Positions 1 to 12,095 of a stretch of DNA of 64,000 nucleotides are shown here, piece after piece (the first letter of the stretch is position 1; each line of letters starts with the position of its first letter). The DNA is from Sipunculus nudus (lineage: Eukaryota > Annelida > Sipuncula > Golfingiida > Sipunculidae). The position numbers and the translations under genes are program-made. The stretch covers positions 52,030,714 to 52,094,713 of the forward strand of contig CM049320.1 of the NCBI GenBank assembly GCA_026874595.1, in the 5' to 3' direction. The notes under the pieces were generated by a model. It was not told the origin of the DNA, made no database searches, and saw nothing but the letters and a program-made list of their open reading frames with translations.

Positions 1-629
1 GAGGAATCTGTATAGGCCTCTCCGCGTGATAAGCCTAAATTCGTGCACATATATAATGCGTTTATTATATATGAGGTCTACACTACAATGTCAAATGCAC
101 AACAAATTATTTATATGAGGTCAATTAAACCATTTTGCTCCGCACTTTCAGGTATGGTTAAACATATTCTTCACACCTTCATTCATGACCAGTTTAAGAA
201 CGCATGCTTACTAATTAACGGTCTTTATTTTATTTGACAAGTTATTATTACATATAAGTGAGTTTTTGTTTGCTCTTGGTTTAAGCTCTTTCATCCATTC
301 ACATTTCAGATACGAGATCTCACACAGACGAGCTTGTAACCGCTTTACTCTCGTGTCCAGTACACTATCCAGCTTTATGGCAAATATTGAATTAGGAACG
401 TCTACAAACGATAAATATTCCGGCACTCAAACAATCAAACACTTTGCACCTGACGAGAAAACTGACCTCCCTAAATTCGTGTCAACCTTTTAAACAAAAC
501 AAATTTATTATTAGCAATTTCCTTTACCGTCATATATATTTATATGTGGAAAGAAATTCTCTACCATACACATTGTGAGTGATACGTAACAAACATAAGA
601 TCAATGAAATATGGCAATTTTCTAATTAA

Positions 630-668
<39 letters not shown>

Positions 669-1195
669 ATAGAGAAAAATGACATACAGTAGCTATCCTT
701 ATAATTATCCCTATAATTTCCTTGCCTTAAGGGAGAGGTTTTTCCAGTCATCTACGTAGTACTTTTGATAACTAAATTAAAGCAAAAAATAAATTAATAT
801 TGTAAATATAAGATTCAACTATCAACGCCAACGGTCCTATATGAATGCAGCATTGACATAGCATAACTCTGCACAAGGAAAACTTTTTCTACATCTGGGG
901 TTTAAATGTGAGTGGAATAAAAGTAGACCAGAGTCCTCTAGCGACTTTGCCAACTTGAAAGCGTCCTTTAAGCGCTTTGGTGTTTCCCCTTGGCGGAAGT
1001 GTAACCCCAAACAGAACTGACGTATTCTGTTTAATTGTTTAGATTGGATCATATTTGGTATAACTTCGTACTCCCATTGTTCGATGTCCATCTTGAAAAT
1101 GTCGATGATACGCTGAACAAAGAATATAATAATTTGAAAAGATAAACATACCTTTATACTTAATTTAAGATATACTGTGTTATGCATCCGAGATG

Positions 1196-1258
<63 letters not shown>

Positions 1259-1797
1259 AGAGAGAGAGAGAGAGAGTTTTGAGTGCTAATTACCTGTTTC
1301 CGGAAATATATTTAACAAAATATTGCAAGTGATCTTTAAATAAACTTCTGATATGGTGTTAGATGCTCAGTTACCCCCATTTACCAAAGTAGACTAACCC
1401 CCTATCACCTATTTTACCATTGGGCAGGGGTAAGGGAAGTTAGTTTGTCTAGGGCGGAAGGTTAGGACTGCCCTCCGTCAGGTGTGTCAAACCTCAAGCC
1501 TAATTCATTCATCGTATTTTACTTAGTGGTGACGTTGCTAAAGTATCTATTAGATAAAGCAACGGCTGTCCTGTCCTGGAGGAAGAGCATCCGAGGGGAT
1601 ATGCGTGCATCTAAAGACCGTAAGGGCAAGTCAGTGAGTAACTTAAGTTTAATCTCACATTTACCTCAAGGATGCCAGTATGGTTTGTTTCGGCTTAATT
1701 ATATAAATTATTTCGAATAAAGACAGATCTATCGGCTATTTTCGTGACTAGTTCAGCGTTGTTTTATTTTACTTTTTAGCGAAGTCAAACAAAGGTA
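1..1797. repeat. METTL24-like 3' module, left copy (continues beyond window start)
   Basis: This stretch is repeated with few differences at 62,122-63,996 and, much more degraded, at 25,210-27,095 and 47,822-49,711. It contains the terminal METTL24-like exon, a (TA)n tract near 636-664, and a (TA)n(GA)n tract at 1194-1277. The near-identity of the two edge copies shows a recent duplication with an offset of about 62.1 kb. The inner pair represents an older duplication. Confidence 0.85.
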
Positions 1798-2818
1798 CCT
1801 ACTTTTTCATGATCAAGCATTTTCTTTATAGTTGTGACGGTCTTCATGTTCCAGCCGTTCTTCTCCACCCTGTCAGCGCCTGCCAACCCTATGATATGAA
1901 ACCAAACCAGGTCAGAGTGTTTGTGGTCGTCACAGCCCATGCTTGGAGAAAAGAATACAAATATTCAGTTTTTAAGTTAATCAGTTGAAGTTTAACAACC
2001 ATTACTCAGTTTGATTACCACTCTCATGATCGTTCTCCTTCATATGCTAATAATGGTTGGCACTCAGATTTAATACAAAAACTATACATTCGGTGTCCCT
2101 GAGCGATCATTTGAAGTGATCCTGAGCGATGATGGGGAATCCTCTATGCCACATACGAACTTGAAAATTAGGTCAAACATAAATATCAGGTGCAAATCTG
2201 TCACCTATGACTAACATTGAGCCCAAAGGCCAGTTTTGGAGAATGAGCGAAATTTGACAGCTGACCGGAACACAGTCATAGAAAACAAACCTGTTATCGA
2301 GGGCTTTCACCTCTGGAGCCGTAACAAAGCCGACCCCAAACTGGTGACCCAAATTTTGATGTAGATGTAAACTCGTCAACACCCGTAAGCCTCCCCTCCT
2401 AACAGGGGAGGAAGTATCATAAAAATACTTACAGTGGGAACATTATAACATAATGCTAGGGGGTGCTTCGGGCGGCCACCCCCACACCCCCCACCCCACG
2501 CACCCGGCAAAGGATACAACTTTTGCATCTTTGATAATATAGCTTTCTCTAGTTTCAGTCACTTCTGTTAGTGATTTCGTTATTGAAAATAATTGTATGA
2601 AATTTAGTATTGACAAAGCGTCCTGTATTTTTAGTTTCTTGCCTGCGGAATACAGACCCCATTGAAACAATATTAAGAAAACTTAGCGGACAGGTTTAAA
2701 ATGTGGGAATAGATGTAAACACCAACTGAGAATACAGTCTCACCTTGGGTCAAACGAATGCACCTCACACTGGAAATCCTTGACGACTGCGTCATCAAAT
2801 GAAAAATCAAAATTGATC
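837..2818 (-). CDS. METTL24-like: METTL24-like methyltransferase-domain protein, last three exons
   Basis: Seen on the minus strand: exon 2818-2744 (acceptor ACAG, donor AAG/GTGAG), exon 1941-1803 (acceptor CCAAG, donor AAAAA/GTAGGT) and terminal exon 1112-837 (acceptor TTCAG, stop TAG at 839-837). Splice phases agree at both joins: the codon AGC is completed across the first intron and the second is phase 0. The product reads SFDDAVVKDFQCEVHSFDP, then SMGCDDHKHSDLVWFH, then IIDIFKMDIEQWEYEV, and ends in CYVNAAFI. Known: METTL24 and related FkbM-type proteins share a C-E-V-x-x-F-D-P-S motif, a D-(I/V)-L-K-x-D-(I/L)-E motif and a W-V-N-type C terminus. Inferred: a SAM-dependent methyltransferase-like enzyme, possibly secretory-pathway; substrate unknown. 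Five-prime exons (the expected Y-S-(F/L)-G exon and the N terminus) are not confidently placed. No frameshift is visible in these exons, so this copy may be functional. Confidence 0.72.
1194..1277. repeat. (TA)n(GA)n compound microsatellite
   Basis: A TA run of about 25 bases passes directly into a GA run of about 58 bases. The same compound tract lies just upstream (minus sense) of the terminal METTL24-like exon in all four module copies, so it predates the duplications. Confidence 0.95.
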
Positions 2819-3899
2819 CTGTAAAAGTTATTAATATTGTTTAATGTAGGTATTATCCTAAAACAATCCAATAACCATAAATCATTTATGTTTTCATTTG
2901 ACAATGACGATAAAGTGTATGTCATTGTTAAACTTAATAAATTCACATCTAACGGGTTATTTTAATATGGAAAGGGACAAAAGTATTTTGTTATTAAAAA
3001 CGCGATACAGCTAACGTTCAGTAGCAGCCTGAAACGACTTTTCAGTCATACTAAATAGGTGTATCTCCAGATTTCTGGTTTTTTAGCATTTATTTTTCAA
3101 GGAAGCGATTTTAAAGAAATTTGTGTACCCTTAAAATTAGCCTATAACTAAAAATTTGAAATGGTAAATAAATGTGACACCTGTTAAAATATCATTTTAA
3201 CTTTAAGACCATGCTTTGTGGATAATATCACCATTTACGTATCATGCCTTAGTTACCATACCGTAGTTAGGCCGTTTCCATTTTAGTCATCTAATTATGT
3301 TTTGTAAAACTGTGTTAAACGAGACAATACATATGATTTAAATTAATGGAAATAATGAACTAAATTTTTCAAAGAACATTATAACCGAATATACCCGAAA
3401 GAGTAAACAAGGCAGGAATGTCTGTGAGAAACTATTTCCTGGTCAAGGCAGACCTCCCAGCCACCGTTACCCTGGTGACCTAGCCATTTAATAACGTCAC
3501 AGAGAAACGTTGGTCTGGATAAATAACTGAAAAAGGGAGTTTTTTTGGGTTATGCTTATATCCAATCAGTTCACAATAATGTTAATATATAAATATTTAC
3601 TCCAATTTTTTTGTAGATTTTCATTTCAATTAACACACAGATGCATTCCTGAGAACGCGCTTAGCATGTATTCCTAAGATTGTTACTTGACATAAATGAG
3701 TGAAACGGTAGACGAATGGGTAACACTTAATAATAGTAAAAGACTTAAAGCTTACGCACTCTGCTGATAGTTTATAGAAAGTTTATTCACAAAACGTTAA
3801 AAGCTAACTTTAAATTATTTTTAACATTTTCATGATTCTTGTTAATATACGTATAAAATTATGTGTGGGTAAATTATTTTCACAGATTGACGTTGGCCC
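2819..3899. other. Intronic/intergenic AT-rich stretch
   Basis: I see no convincing gene here. If 4116-3900 is a METTL24-like exon, this is intron, and the missing Y-S-(F/L)-G exon should lie here; I looked for it on the minus strand and did not find it. Confidence 0.4.
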
Positions 3900-4116
3900 G
3901 TTTGATAATTCCTTATAGATGTAATGTACCACTGATAAAATAATGTTAGTCAAATAATCGTTCGCTAGACCCACAGAAAACTCCGTCCCGTATCTGTCTC
4001 TCGGCCATCTCTTCTCTGACAAGCTGATTCGTAGGACTGAGTGGAAATATTTTCTTTGCTCTTCGTCTTGAGTTCTTGCTAAAGAGTTTCCTTGAGCTGA
4101 GATTGTATATATCTTC
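3900..4116 (-). CDS. Possible upstream exon of the METTL24-like gene
   Basis: On the minus strand an acceptor TTATTTCAG ends just before 4116 and is followed by an open frame including DEEQRKYFHSVLRISL and RWPRDRYGTEFSVGLANDY. The D-E-E start and the F-S-V-x-L pattern resemble the METTL24 region between the membrane anchor and the Y-S-(F/L)-G motif (human has W-S-V-C-L-D-D there). It lies about 1.1 kb upstream of the next METTL24-like exon on the same strand. The open frame runs on to 3810 and I found no clear donor, so the lower boundary is approximate. The family assignment is an inference from weak similarity. Confidence 0.35.
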
Positions 4117-4274
4117 CTGAAATAATCATAAACAATATGTTTGCAAAATTTTATTAAAATGTTTCTCATTAATAGTTTTTAAAGATATTCTTTCGTATAA
4201 TTGTTGAAGAATATTCCCTTTCATGATGACAATTTTAGGCTCTTTACATATATATTTTTCGGATTGTTACAATT

Positions 4275-4372
4275 CATTCCCACAAAATCACGATACAGAG
4301 TCAACCATTTTTTTGTACACAGTCAACTATCGTATCGATACAGTTTCAAGTATCGTATCGATACAGGCGAAG
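4275..4372. repeat. Short block of the 23-bp ATCGAT minisatellite
   Basis: About three to four degenerate units built on AGTCAACTATCGTATCGATA appear here, well outside the two 21-kb copies that hold the long arrays of the same unit. This shows the minisatellite family is dispersed. Confidence 0.75.
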
Positions 4373-5559
4373 AAAGAGAAGTCTTTCTCGAAAAAAGCCA
4401 CAGGCCTAAAGTTCCTACAATACAATGCAATTAAAAAGTCTTAGATAGTAAGTGAAATTGAAAGATGACAACTGTAAAAAAATAATTAAAATATAAATTA
4501 ACATTTAGTTTTCAAGTACAACGAAACTATAAGAGATAAAGGAATAAATAAAAATAGATACTTCAAGTAAACATAGAACTCACTTTTAGTTTGCATACCT
4601 TAAACCAGTATGCATGAATAATGAATAACCATTGATATGTAATCACATTCGTTTGTATTAGTTAATGGGGCTAAGACATCACCCATAGCAATTTACAACA
4701 CAAGAATATTATTGTCATTGAGAATGTGAGTTAAATTCAGACAGTATATATCAATCGTAAGTAAAAATACTGGAGAAAAAATAAATAGTAAATATAATTA
4801 GATAGGTAAAAATTAATTAAATAAAATGGAAAACATCGAATCATAATCCATTATGCTCAAAACATATTAGAATTATGCTAAGTTTAATTAAAAAATGAAA
4901 AAAAGATATGAATCTGTACATGTTGTTCTCTTTTTGAGACAATGAAAAACATAAGCTGCTTTATTTAAAGTTTTATAGGAATTAACTATATTTAGTAACT
5001 TAATAATGTTTTGTTCATTTGGTTCGATCAATCCTTTTGGCAAATACCTTTTACGTTAATCAGCGTTCAATAAGCATTCTAACAAATATGTGGTTCATCT
5101 TCTTTAATATTATAGCCATATTTTAAACAATGTTTACAAATCCTCTCCTCTCTATTCATTGCTGGCGACTAACCGCAATGTCCAAATGGTGATTAGTACA
5201 TCGTAACATAGCTTATACAGTACTGTAACCGAACACATATTAAATATTTTCTAATGTTAACATTGACTTAAAAACCCAAAATGCATATCATTTATTACAT
5301 TTGCATATATCACTTTGTTATTCCTGTACGCCATATAAGTCAATCTTTGTTTAATGCAATTAAGAAAAATATTCTGATCTCCAACTGTCTCAGCCATCCA
5401 AATGTAATCAGAACCTGTTAAATATAATAAGGAACTAACATAGATACCCATGTTGTTTTCCCTTTACAATCAAGCTGAAATACATATTATAATTTTTTAG
5501 GATACCTTTTTTCATTCATGGATATTAATTTTACCCAGTATTCAAACAACATACAGAAT
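4373..5559. other. AT-rich stretch without recognised gene
   Basis: Very AT-rich with only short open frames and no recognisable motif. Nothing supportable beyond possible LINE 3' flank near the right edge. Confidence 0.4.
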
Positions 5560-6012
5560 ATTTAACAAACAAAGGGAGACGCCCGTATTCTTCTAAAGAT
5601 GCAGCATTTGGTGTATTACTATTTATTTTTAGAACATACTTACGAAATTTGTATTGAGCTCTCTCAATTATCTCCACTCTGTTAAAACCCCAGGGTTCCC
5701 TACCATTCAAAAGAATTGCACAACCATAGTATCAAAAAGATAGAGTAATTGTTTAACTACTACATGTTCACATTTTAAAAGGATTTTTTTATAATACATA
5801 TGAACTTTTTTGCTTGAATTACTTGTTTTTATATGTTTTTGCCCACGATGCTCTATTAGTAAAAACACTGCTCAGTTACTTATAATAAGTCACGTCATTT
5901 AAAATTTTGCCTTTGGGTTCAATTTTTCTATTTTTCGAAGAGGGCCACCACGTCTTACCATAATTTTAGGTTTATTTAAATTAACTTTCATACCATTAAT
6001 CTTACAAAATTT
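5560..6012 (-). mobile_element. LINE (non-LTR) reverse transcriptase C-terminal relic
   Basis: Minus-strand frames, broken by stops and shifts, read CKINGMKVNLNKPKIMV followed by R-R-G-G-P-L-R-K near 6000-5930, then WGFNRVEIIERAQYKFRKYV and NTPNAASLEEYGRLPLFVKY near 5710-5565. Known: this K-V-N-L-x-K-x-K-x-M-V motif and the P-N-A-A block are typical of the RT thumb and connection region of non-LTR retrotransposons. The element is dead. The adjoining LINE relic at 6515-7985 is on the same strand and could be from the same insertion, split by unrelated DNA at about 6020-6510. Confidence 0.8.
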
Positions 6013-6019
6013 TTCATCT

Positions 6020-6430
6020 TGAGATATTTGTCTCTTCAGTTACGCTCATTTACACAGCGCTTTACCTATGGGCCTACTACCTATATCGTAAGCGCTGTTT
6101 GTTTTGACCTCGTATCCTGAATCGCTACACCAGAGGGGGGCACTGTATTTTTGTCCAATCAGATGAGACCCTGTGCTGGAAGACAAAACAGTTTACCAAC
6201 CAATACACGGAGCCAATGTTGTTCATTTCGTTTTGAGTGACAGCTCATCGCCCCGGAAACCGTCTGAACAGGCCACAGGCTCAGAGAGAATGGTCCCACG
6301 CGTGGTTTGCTTAGGGCCTTTGGCACATAGGATGCCCGACCGGTGAGCTGTAATTCAAACGAAATGTAACATCAAATATATTAAAAAGGCTTTCTCTTAA
6401 AGACTTTTTAATATATTTTCATGATTTTTG
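6020..6430. other. Segment between two LINE pieces, outside the 21-kb duplication
   Basis: Higher GC than its surroundings and without LINE coding similarity. It ends at 6430, where the 21-kb duplicated segment begins. It could be a separate insertion (SINE or DNA transposon), but I see no clear terminal repeats. Confidence 0.3.
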
Positions 6431-6514
6431 TTTTCATATCATGAACTTGTGATATATGTATTGTTGTAGGATGAATATTCTCACCTAATATTGGAGGTTA
6501 TTAAATAAATAAAT

Positions 6515-7985
6515 AAATAATGCATTTATAATTGCTCTGCCCCATTCCTCTGGGAAGTAGCCAATAGGTATAACACCATTATATAAGTTCCTCTCTACGT
6601 AACTAGTTGCCTATTCAATAACGTCCTCTGGAATTATATTTCTTTCACTATTTACCAATTCTGTGCAAAAAAGTTAAACCACCTTTGAGGTTTTATACAG
6701 GTAGCTTTTCTGTCTCCTCTGTTATTTTTCAAATGTCGCCATAGTTTATTTGTATTTTTACTAATAAAAACATAAATTCTCTTCAAATTTTTCCTTGCTC
6801 TGTGCACAGATATCTCTAATTTTTTTGTCTTAAAACTGTGTATGTCTTCAAATCATCTAAGCTTCCTGACTTACTATGAAAATTAAGCGCTTTCAATTTG
6901 TTATGTTTTGCTTTTGCACTGGCTTCGTCCCCTCATTTGGTTAACATATTCTATATGCATTCTTGTAACTTTTAACTTCCATTGTGGTACATCGTATAAT
7001 ATCAATAAATTGTTTAACAGGTGCATCTGTATCAAATTCAGTGTAATGGTAAAATGATCGCTGGTTACTTTCACACTCAGAATAACATGACTGATATTTT
7101 TCCTAGTATCCCATGTTTTTATTTTATATTTGATCCATTGTTTGGTGAAATTGCATTTTGTGTCTGTTGTACATTATAATAAGATTTTAATTTTAAGGTA
7201 CACATTACTGGAAAATGATCAGAGATATCAAGTGTCGGAACTGCAAATGACTCTACAACACTATAAAGTTCTGTACTTACTAATATATAATCAACTAACC
7301 TTTGCCCCACATGAGTTATGCATGTGAACATCCCGTCTAAGTCGGGGCAGCTCTGCCGTTGAGTATATGTACATTCAATGAGCATCACAAATTTTGTAAA
7401 GAGAATCCAAAATTATTAATTTTACAGTTTTTTAGAGTTTCTGCTTATACTAAAGGTATCTGTACGAAAGTCATCCCCAATGCCAGTGTATTCTCATTCA
7501 TCTTTTTTTTTAAATCTCGCATTTAAATCACCCATTATAATAATACGAAGTCTCAATGATGGTAAAAAAAATTCTGTTATAATATATTTTAATCTTAAAA
7601 TGCCATCACTTTTTTCCTACTTTTTTCCACTTTTCATAATACAATATAAAGCCTTCAGGGGGAATATATGCACACACCAACAATACGTCTTTATCAAGCT
7701 CTAATGAGTGCCCATCAAAAGTGAGTGCAATAATATCTGTGTATTTATACACTTTTATGATTTTAAAATTACAGGATCTTATGCACACAAGGATTCCTCT
7801 TCTAGACATTTTACTTCTTGAATTACAAAAACAATCCGCCAAACAGTAGCACAAGTCTCTAAAATTCAAAGAATATCACACACATTCACCTCATATTTAA
7901 ATTCCGGTAAATGCTGTTTTTTTAACTACTAAGAAGGTCCAATTATCTACATTTCTGATTGGATCAATTTGTGAAGGTGTGCTTA
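6515..7985 (-). mobile_element. LINE endonuclease domain and linker relic, copy 1
   Basis: Minus-strand frames show an apurinic-type endonuclease domain: SRRGILVCIR, then DVLLVCAYIPPEGF (about 7800-7640), the G-D-L-N-A motif near 7530, and the C-terminal block VGQRLVDYILVSTELY ... LDISDHFPVMCTLKLK (7300-7180). Further down come a linker and YFPEEWGRAIINALF near 6560-6520, the start of the RT region. Known: S-D-H-F-P closes the EEP domain of non-LTR retrotransposons. Stops and frameshifts make it inactive. A 17-bp deletion next to the G-D-L-N-A motif distinguishes it from copy 2. Confidence 0.85.
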
Positions 7986-8127
7986 ACTGTCTGGTAGTTG
8001 CTGCAAAAGGTGAGTTAAAACAAGGTGCAGTTAGATCCAAAGAATTGTCTTGTTGTCCATCGTCACTGCAATCATGGTTAGTATGTGTGTGGGGTGCAGT
8101 GCAAAAAGTGGGTGCTTCATGTACTTT

Positions 8128-9640
8128 AAGACCCCGTCACATTAGCACTGCGTGGGCTACACGGGCTTTCCGTGTGCATGAATGTTGTTGCACGCAGAAC
8201 AATTCTGCGGGCAGGCCAAGATTTGGGTCGGTTTCGTGTGGCACTTCCCTGATTGATCCGTGGTACCTGCGTGGGCCTTGCGTGTGCTCCCTGGATATGC
8301 GGGCCAGGCTCGTGAGAGCTTACAGACAGGTAAGTGTTAGCTACTCGACAAACAAGGGCACTGCGGGTTACCTGCGTGCAAGCTACGTGACACCTGCGTG
8401 GGAGATGCCTGCAAGGCGCAAGGGTTGCGTATGCCATTTGCGGACCTATCAATGCAGGTCGGGTGGAGAGTTAATCAAATCTCAGCCAGATTTCATAGTC
8501 GCAGAACGCCAGCAACTTGCCCCCACCCAGTCATCAGTTTACCGGCAGGAAGGCAGTAACTGGCCCTCAACATGTCCTTACGTTCCTCGTATACCTCGCT
8601 CTATGCCCGCAGTAGACGGGCTACACGCAGGTTGGTATTACCTGCACCGTTCCTTGGCAGCAAAACGCACGTTCTAGCCCGCATCTGACACGCGCCAGCG
8701 CAAAATTGCCACAGGTCCACGGCAAATGAACTTTCTGCAAGCGGATTAACTGCCTGTGATTTGCGGCCGCAGCGGGCCTCTGGGTGGTGTTCTGCGTGGA
8801 CTTAACGGACAAACTCCAGCAGCTTAAGGCCCTGTCACATTAGCACAGCGTGGACCACACGGGATTGTTGCCCGCATAAGTTTATTGCACGCAGGAAAGA
8901 TTGTGCGGGCTGGCCAAGATTTGGGTAAGATTCGCGTGGAACTTGTCCATTGGATATGTTGAATCTGCGTGGACCTTGCGTTTGCGGGCTAGATGCGCGA
9001 GAGCTTAGAGACCGTGTTAGCTCCGAACCTCACTGCGGGTTATCTGCGTTCCAGCTCCGGGTCACATACGGGGGAGTTGCCTGCAAGGCGCGAGAGTTGT
9101 GTATGCCGGTAGCGGGATTATATATACGGCAGGGGTAGTCGCAGAACGCCATTTATTTACCCGCAGCAAGCCCTCAGATTTCCAACAGGAAGTAACTGGC
9201 TCTCAACATGCCCTCGCGCTCCTCGTATACCTTGCTTCATGCCTGTAGAAATGACCAGGTACACACGCAGGTCGGCAGTACCGACACCGTTTCACGGCTA
9301 ACAGACATTCTTTAAGCGGGTATCTGCCTGTGACTTGTAGCCGCTACGAACTCCCGCAGCTAACACGGACCACGTTTTGAACATGTTCAAAACTTGGCTG
9401 CGGGCAATTCGGACTTCCGTGCGCACCTGCGGGCAAGTCCGGATCAGATCCGAGCGAGATACTGCCAGGTCCGTGCCAACTGCGGGGAGCTGCGGGAAGC
9501 AAAAACTGTCACCCGTTAGTTGCACGCAGTGCTTTTGTGACAGGGGCTTTACCTGGACCAAGATTTGGCTGCTTTGCCAGCCTCCGAGGCTCCTCTATTT
9601 GTTCACCATGTGACCCTTACATGCTTGAGCATCGGGCCTT
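8128..9640. repeat. GC-rich repeat, two diverged ~700-bp units, copy 1
   Basis: Against an AT-rich background this block is rich in the words TGCGTG, CACGCAGG and TGCGGG. A near-identical leader (TGTCACATTAGCAC) starts units near 8136 and 8831, and both units pass through CAAGATTTGGGT, GAACGCCA and CTCGTATACC in the same order. Frames are open on both strands because of base composition; I do not regard them as proteins. It may be an internally duplicated, non-autonomous transposon. No coding for a transposase is visible. Confidence 0.7.
9374..9393. repeat. 20-bp perfect palindrome
   Basis: The 20 bases centred on CATG (GTTTTGAAC ATG TTCAAAAC pattern) read the same on both strands. They lie at the right part of the GC-rich repeat and are conserved at 31,959-31,978. 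This could be a hairpin or protein site within the repeat. Confidence 0.8.
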
Positions 9641-9959
9641 CAACGTCCTTAGGGCTGGGTGGTTTCTTCGGGCCTTGGTTCAGCTCAAAATCCCCCCCCC
9701 CCACCATCCTGCGCCAACAACATCGCCAGCTGTGTTGCCAAACGCAATGCTAAACTCAGGGTTTTTACAGCGAATTTTATTTTTTAGCGTGGCTGTACAA
9801 GACAGTCAATTCGGGCCCGCCAAATGTATGTGCTGACACCCATATTAATGTAACTCCTAGATATATGTCCTTAAAAGTAAAAGGTGATGTAATAGCCTCA
9901 AAACAAAATCAAAACTTAACTTTGTGCAAAAATGTGTAAACTACCCCTGTACCGTCAAG

Positions 9960-10265
9960 CCAAAAAGTAAACTTTCGTACCGGTAAAGAATCATATCGAA
10001 AATGAGTCAAATGTCGTATTGATACCATCGTATCGGTAAAGAATGAATTATCTTATCGATAATTAGTCAACTATCGTAACGATACAGAGTCAACTTTGGT
10101 TCGATACAAATTCGTCCATCGTTTCGGTTCTAAGTCAACTATCGTATCGATACAGATTCAAGTATCGTATCGATGCAGATTCAACTACCGTGTCGGTCCA
10201 GAGTCAACTATCGTATCGGTACAGAGTCAACTTTTGTATCGAAACAGAGTCAATAATCGATGTCA
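9960..10265. repeat. 23-bp minisatellite, unit A copy 1
   Basis: About 12 degenerate units of the form AGTCAACTATCGTATCGATA plus CAG. Each unit contains the self-complementary TATCGATA or near variants (TATCGGTA). No unique spacers separate the units, so it is not a CRISPR array. Confidence 0.85.
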
Positions 10266-10816
10266 TTGTATTGATATGTTAACTATATATGACCATTCAA
10301 AAACGTTTGACATTCGCTGAATTCTAAATAGTTTTAATGAATTCTCCGGCAACGATTTGTGATTCGAAAGCGTAAAAATCTCATATCAATTCATAATTGC
10401 CGGATAAAACCACGATTGTTTCGAACATTTATTCCGTGTAATATACACTCATGCAGCTGAATTGAATCTTTGTGATTTAACCTTTAAACCATGCCTACTT
10501 AGTGAAACATTTGGAAGTAAAATTTGAACAAGTAGTGATTAGGTTGAGATGAAGGTCGATTCTCACAAACATCTCGAAAACAAATTGGTCAAAGTTGAAA
10601 GGCTCACAGAGCTCATTGTCTGTGATATCTTAACCACAGGTTATAACTTATAGCTTATTTCCTTTAAATATAAAGAAAGTATTAACTATAAATTATTGCA
10701 AATGTTTCTCACGTTCTCTTATAATTGAAAAAAAAAATATATTTTGTCAGGAACATGTCGTTTGCAGCAAAAGGTTCTGCTGTTGCATAAGAAAAAAGGA
10801 AAAAAATCAAGCTTAC

Positions 10817-10933
10817 CTTCTCACTTTGGCTGCTTCGTTGCCTATATTCAAGGTCAAAGAATATACAGATGGTTAAAGCTATGAATAAGACAACAGCCTG
10901 TCTTTTCGAGCCAAGACCAAACAAATGCATTGT
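10817..10933 (-). CDS. N-terminal signal-anchor exon, copy 1A
   Basis: Minus strand: acceptor AATTATTCACAG, exon 10,933-10,817 beginning ACAATG, donor GAGAAG/GTAAGC. It encodes 38 residues starting MHLFGLGSKRQAVVLFIALT and ending R-S-S-Q-S-E-K, with a basic stretch then a hydrophobic span of about 17 residues, typical of a type II membrane anchor. The start follows the acceptor by three bases, so a 5'-UTR intron is likely. Four copies exist in the window (10.8, 13.4, 33.5, 36.0 kb), all with intact splice sites and frame. Inference: first coding exon of a Golgi-type enzyme; the METTL24-like exons further down the same strand are candidate partners, but connecting exons were not found. Confidence 0.55.
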
Positions 10934-11035
10934 CTGTGAATAATTAAGAAAAGACCTCATTGGAATAAAACTACTATATATATGGACGTAGTTGTAGCTT
11001 GAAGTTACTGTCGTCTTGTTCTAGCAGTTGAACAA

Positions 11036-11038
<3 letters not shown>

Positions 11039-11097
<59 letters not shown>
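11039..11097. repeat. (TA)n microsatellite
   Basis: Uninterrupted TA run of 59 bases. The equivalent tract in copy 2 is near 33,629-33,690; lengths differ between copies. Confidence 0.97.
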
Positions 11098-11101
<4 letters not shown>

Positions 11102-11756
11102 ACAACACTTATTGTATAGTCTAGCACATATGTGCTATTAGTCAAGTCTAATCAGATGTTAGACAAAAAAAAGTTGGTTTGTGCTGAATCGCGATTAAAT
11201 CTTGCCTGAACTGACACTCCGTATTGATTCAAAGGGAAACGCTATACAATATAGATAGAGTTAAAAGTTTATGCATGCATGTACGTTATAGGCCTTCCAT
11301 TGTGTTTTGTTTGCTGAGCAGGTACACATATGTATGACTGGTCAAATGCGAGTTTGAAAAAAAAAATGCTAAAGAAAATGACGAATGAGCCTGAAAGTGA
11401 CCGCCATGTTCCACTCATCGAAAATATATAGCCAATATTAATGTGAAACATGCTTTGCTTATAAAAAGCTTAAAAACAGAATAGTGTTGAAACTGACATA
11501 TTTATATATAGATATACAAATACTTTAAATAATCAAAACCATTTTGAATGAAAAGTTTTCAAAGTACAATGCGGTATCACTCAGGTGAACTATCCGCCAC
11601 ACACACACACACACACACACACATCTGTTGAAAGAGAGAGAGATGTATAAATATGTCCGTTCTTTGTTTGGAGAAATGAACATGAATACACAGAAAAAAG
11701 TCGGTTCACAGCCGATCAAGTTGAGCCCACGACCTTTCGACCAAGAGACTGAAATA

Positions 11757-11812
<56 letters not shown>

Positions 11813-11876
11813 ATATATATATGTATATATATGTGTGTATGTATATATATATACGACTCTTCTCGAGAAATGTTTG

Positions 11877-12095
11877 AATGGTAACTATCTTTCGACGCGT
11901 AATATCCCAGCGCCACCTAGATATCTTCATAAAGTGCGCGGGTTTCGAATTGGAACGATTTTTGGAAGGAAACACAGAAAAGTCAATAAGGCTTCCTCGT
12001 CTTACCAAAGTTATGTTTGCATGTGACCAAGGGAACTTTATTGGGGAAAGTTTAAATCATCTACACTGTTCGGAACCCGAAAGATCTGGCACTAC
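11877..12095 (+). pseudogene. Sulfotransferase exon-2 relic, unit A copy 1
   Basis: Alignable by eye to exon 2 of the sulfotransferase at 60.5 kb: M-V-T-I, then H-L-D-I-F, then F-E-L-E-R-F-L-E-G-N-T-E-K and L-P-R. The invariant W of the PAPS-binding loop is a TGA stop (at 11,884-11,886), the acceptor is altered (CTCGAG instead of CTCAGG), and similarity ends around GGAACCCGAAAGATCTGGCA, short of the substrate half. No exon 1 is adjacent. Dead fragment. Confidence 0.85.

Noticed and set aside
2450-2515. GC-rich C-run block as a transposon end
   Set aside because: It is short, unique in the window and has no matching inverted end.
7979-8677. 232-codon plus-strand open frame
   Set aside because: It lies in the GC-rich repeat, the opposite strand is also open, the composition is odd, and copy 2 breaks the frame with a small deletion. 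No protein motif is visible.
9960-10265. CRISPR-like array
   Set aside because: The units abut directly and are degenerate, and there are no unique equal-length spacers. It is a minisatellite in a eukaryotic genome.
11628-12026. Open frames rich in alternating Ile-Tyr on both strands
   Set aside because: They are translations of (TA)n microsatellites. The only real content is the adjoining sulfotransferase relic. The same holds for other I-Y-I-Y frames in the window.
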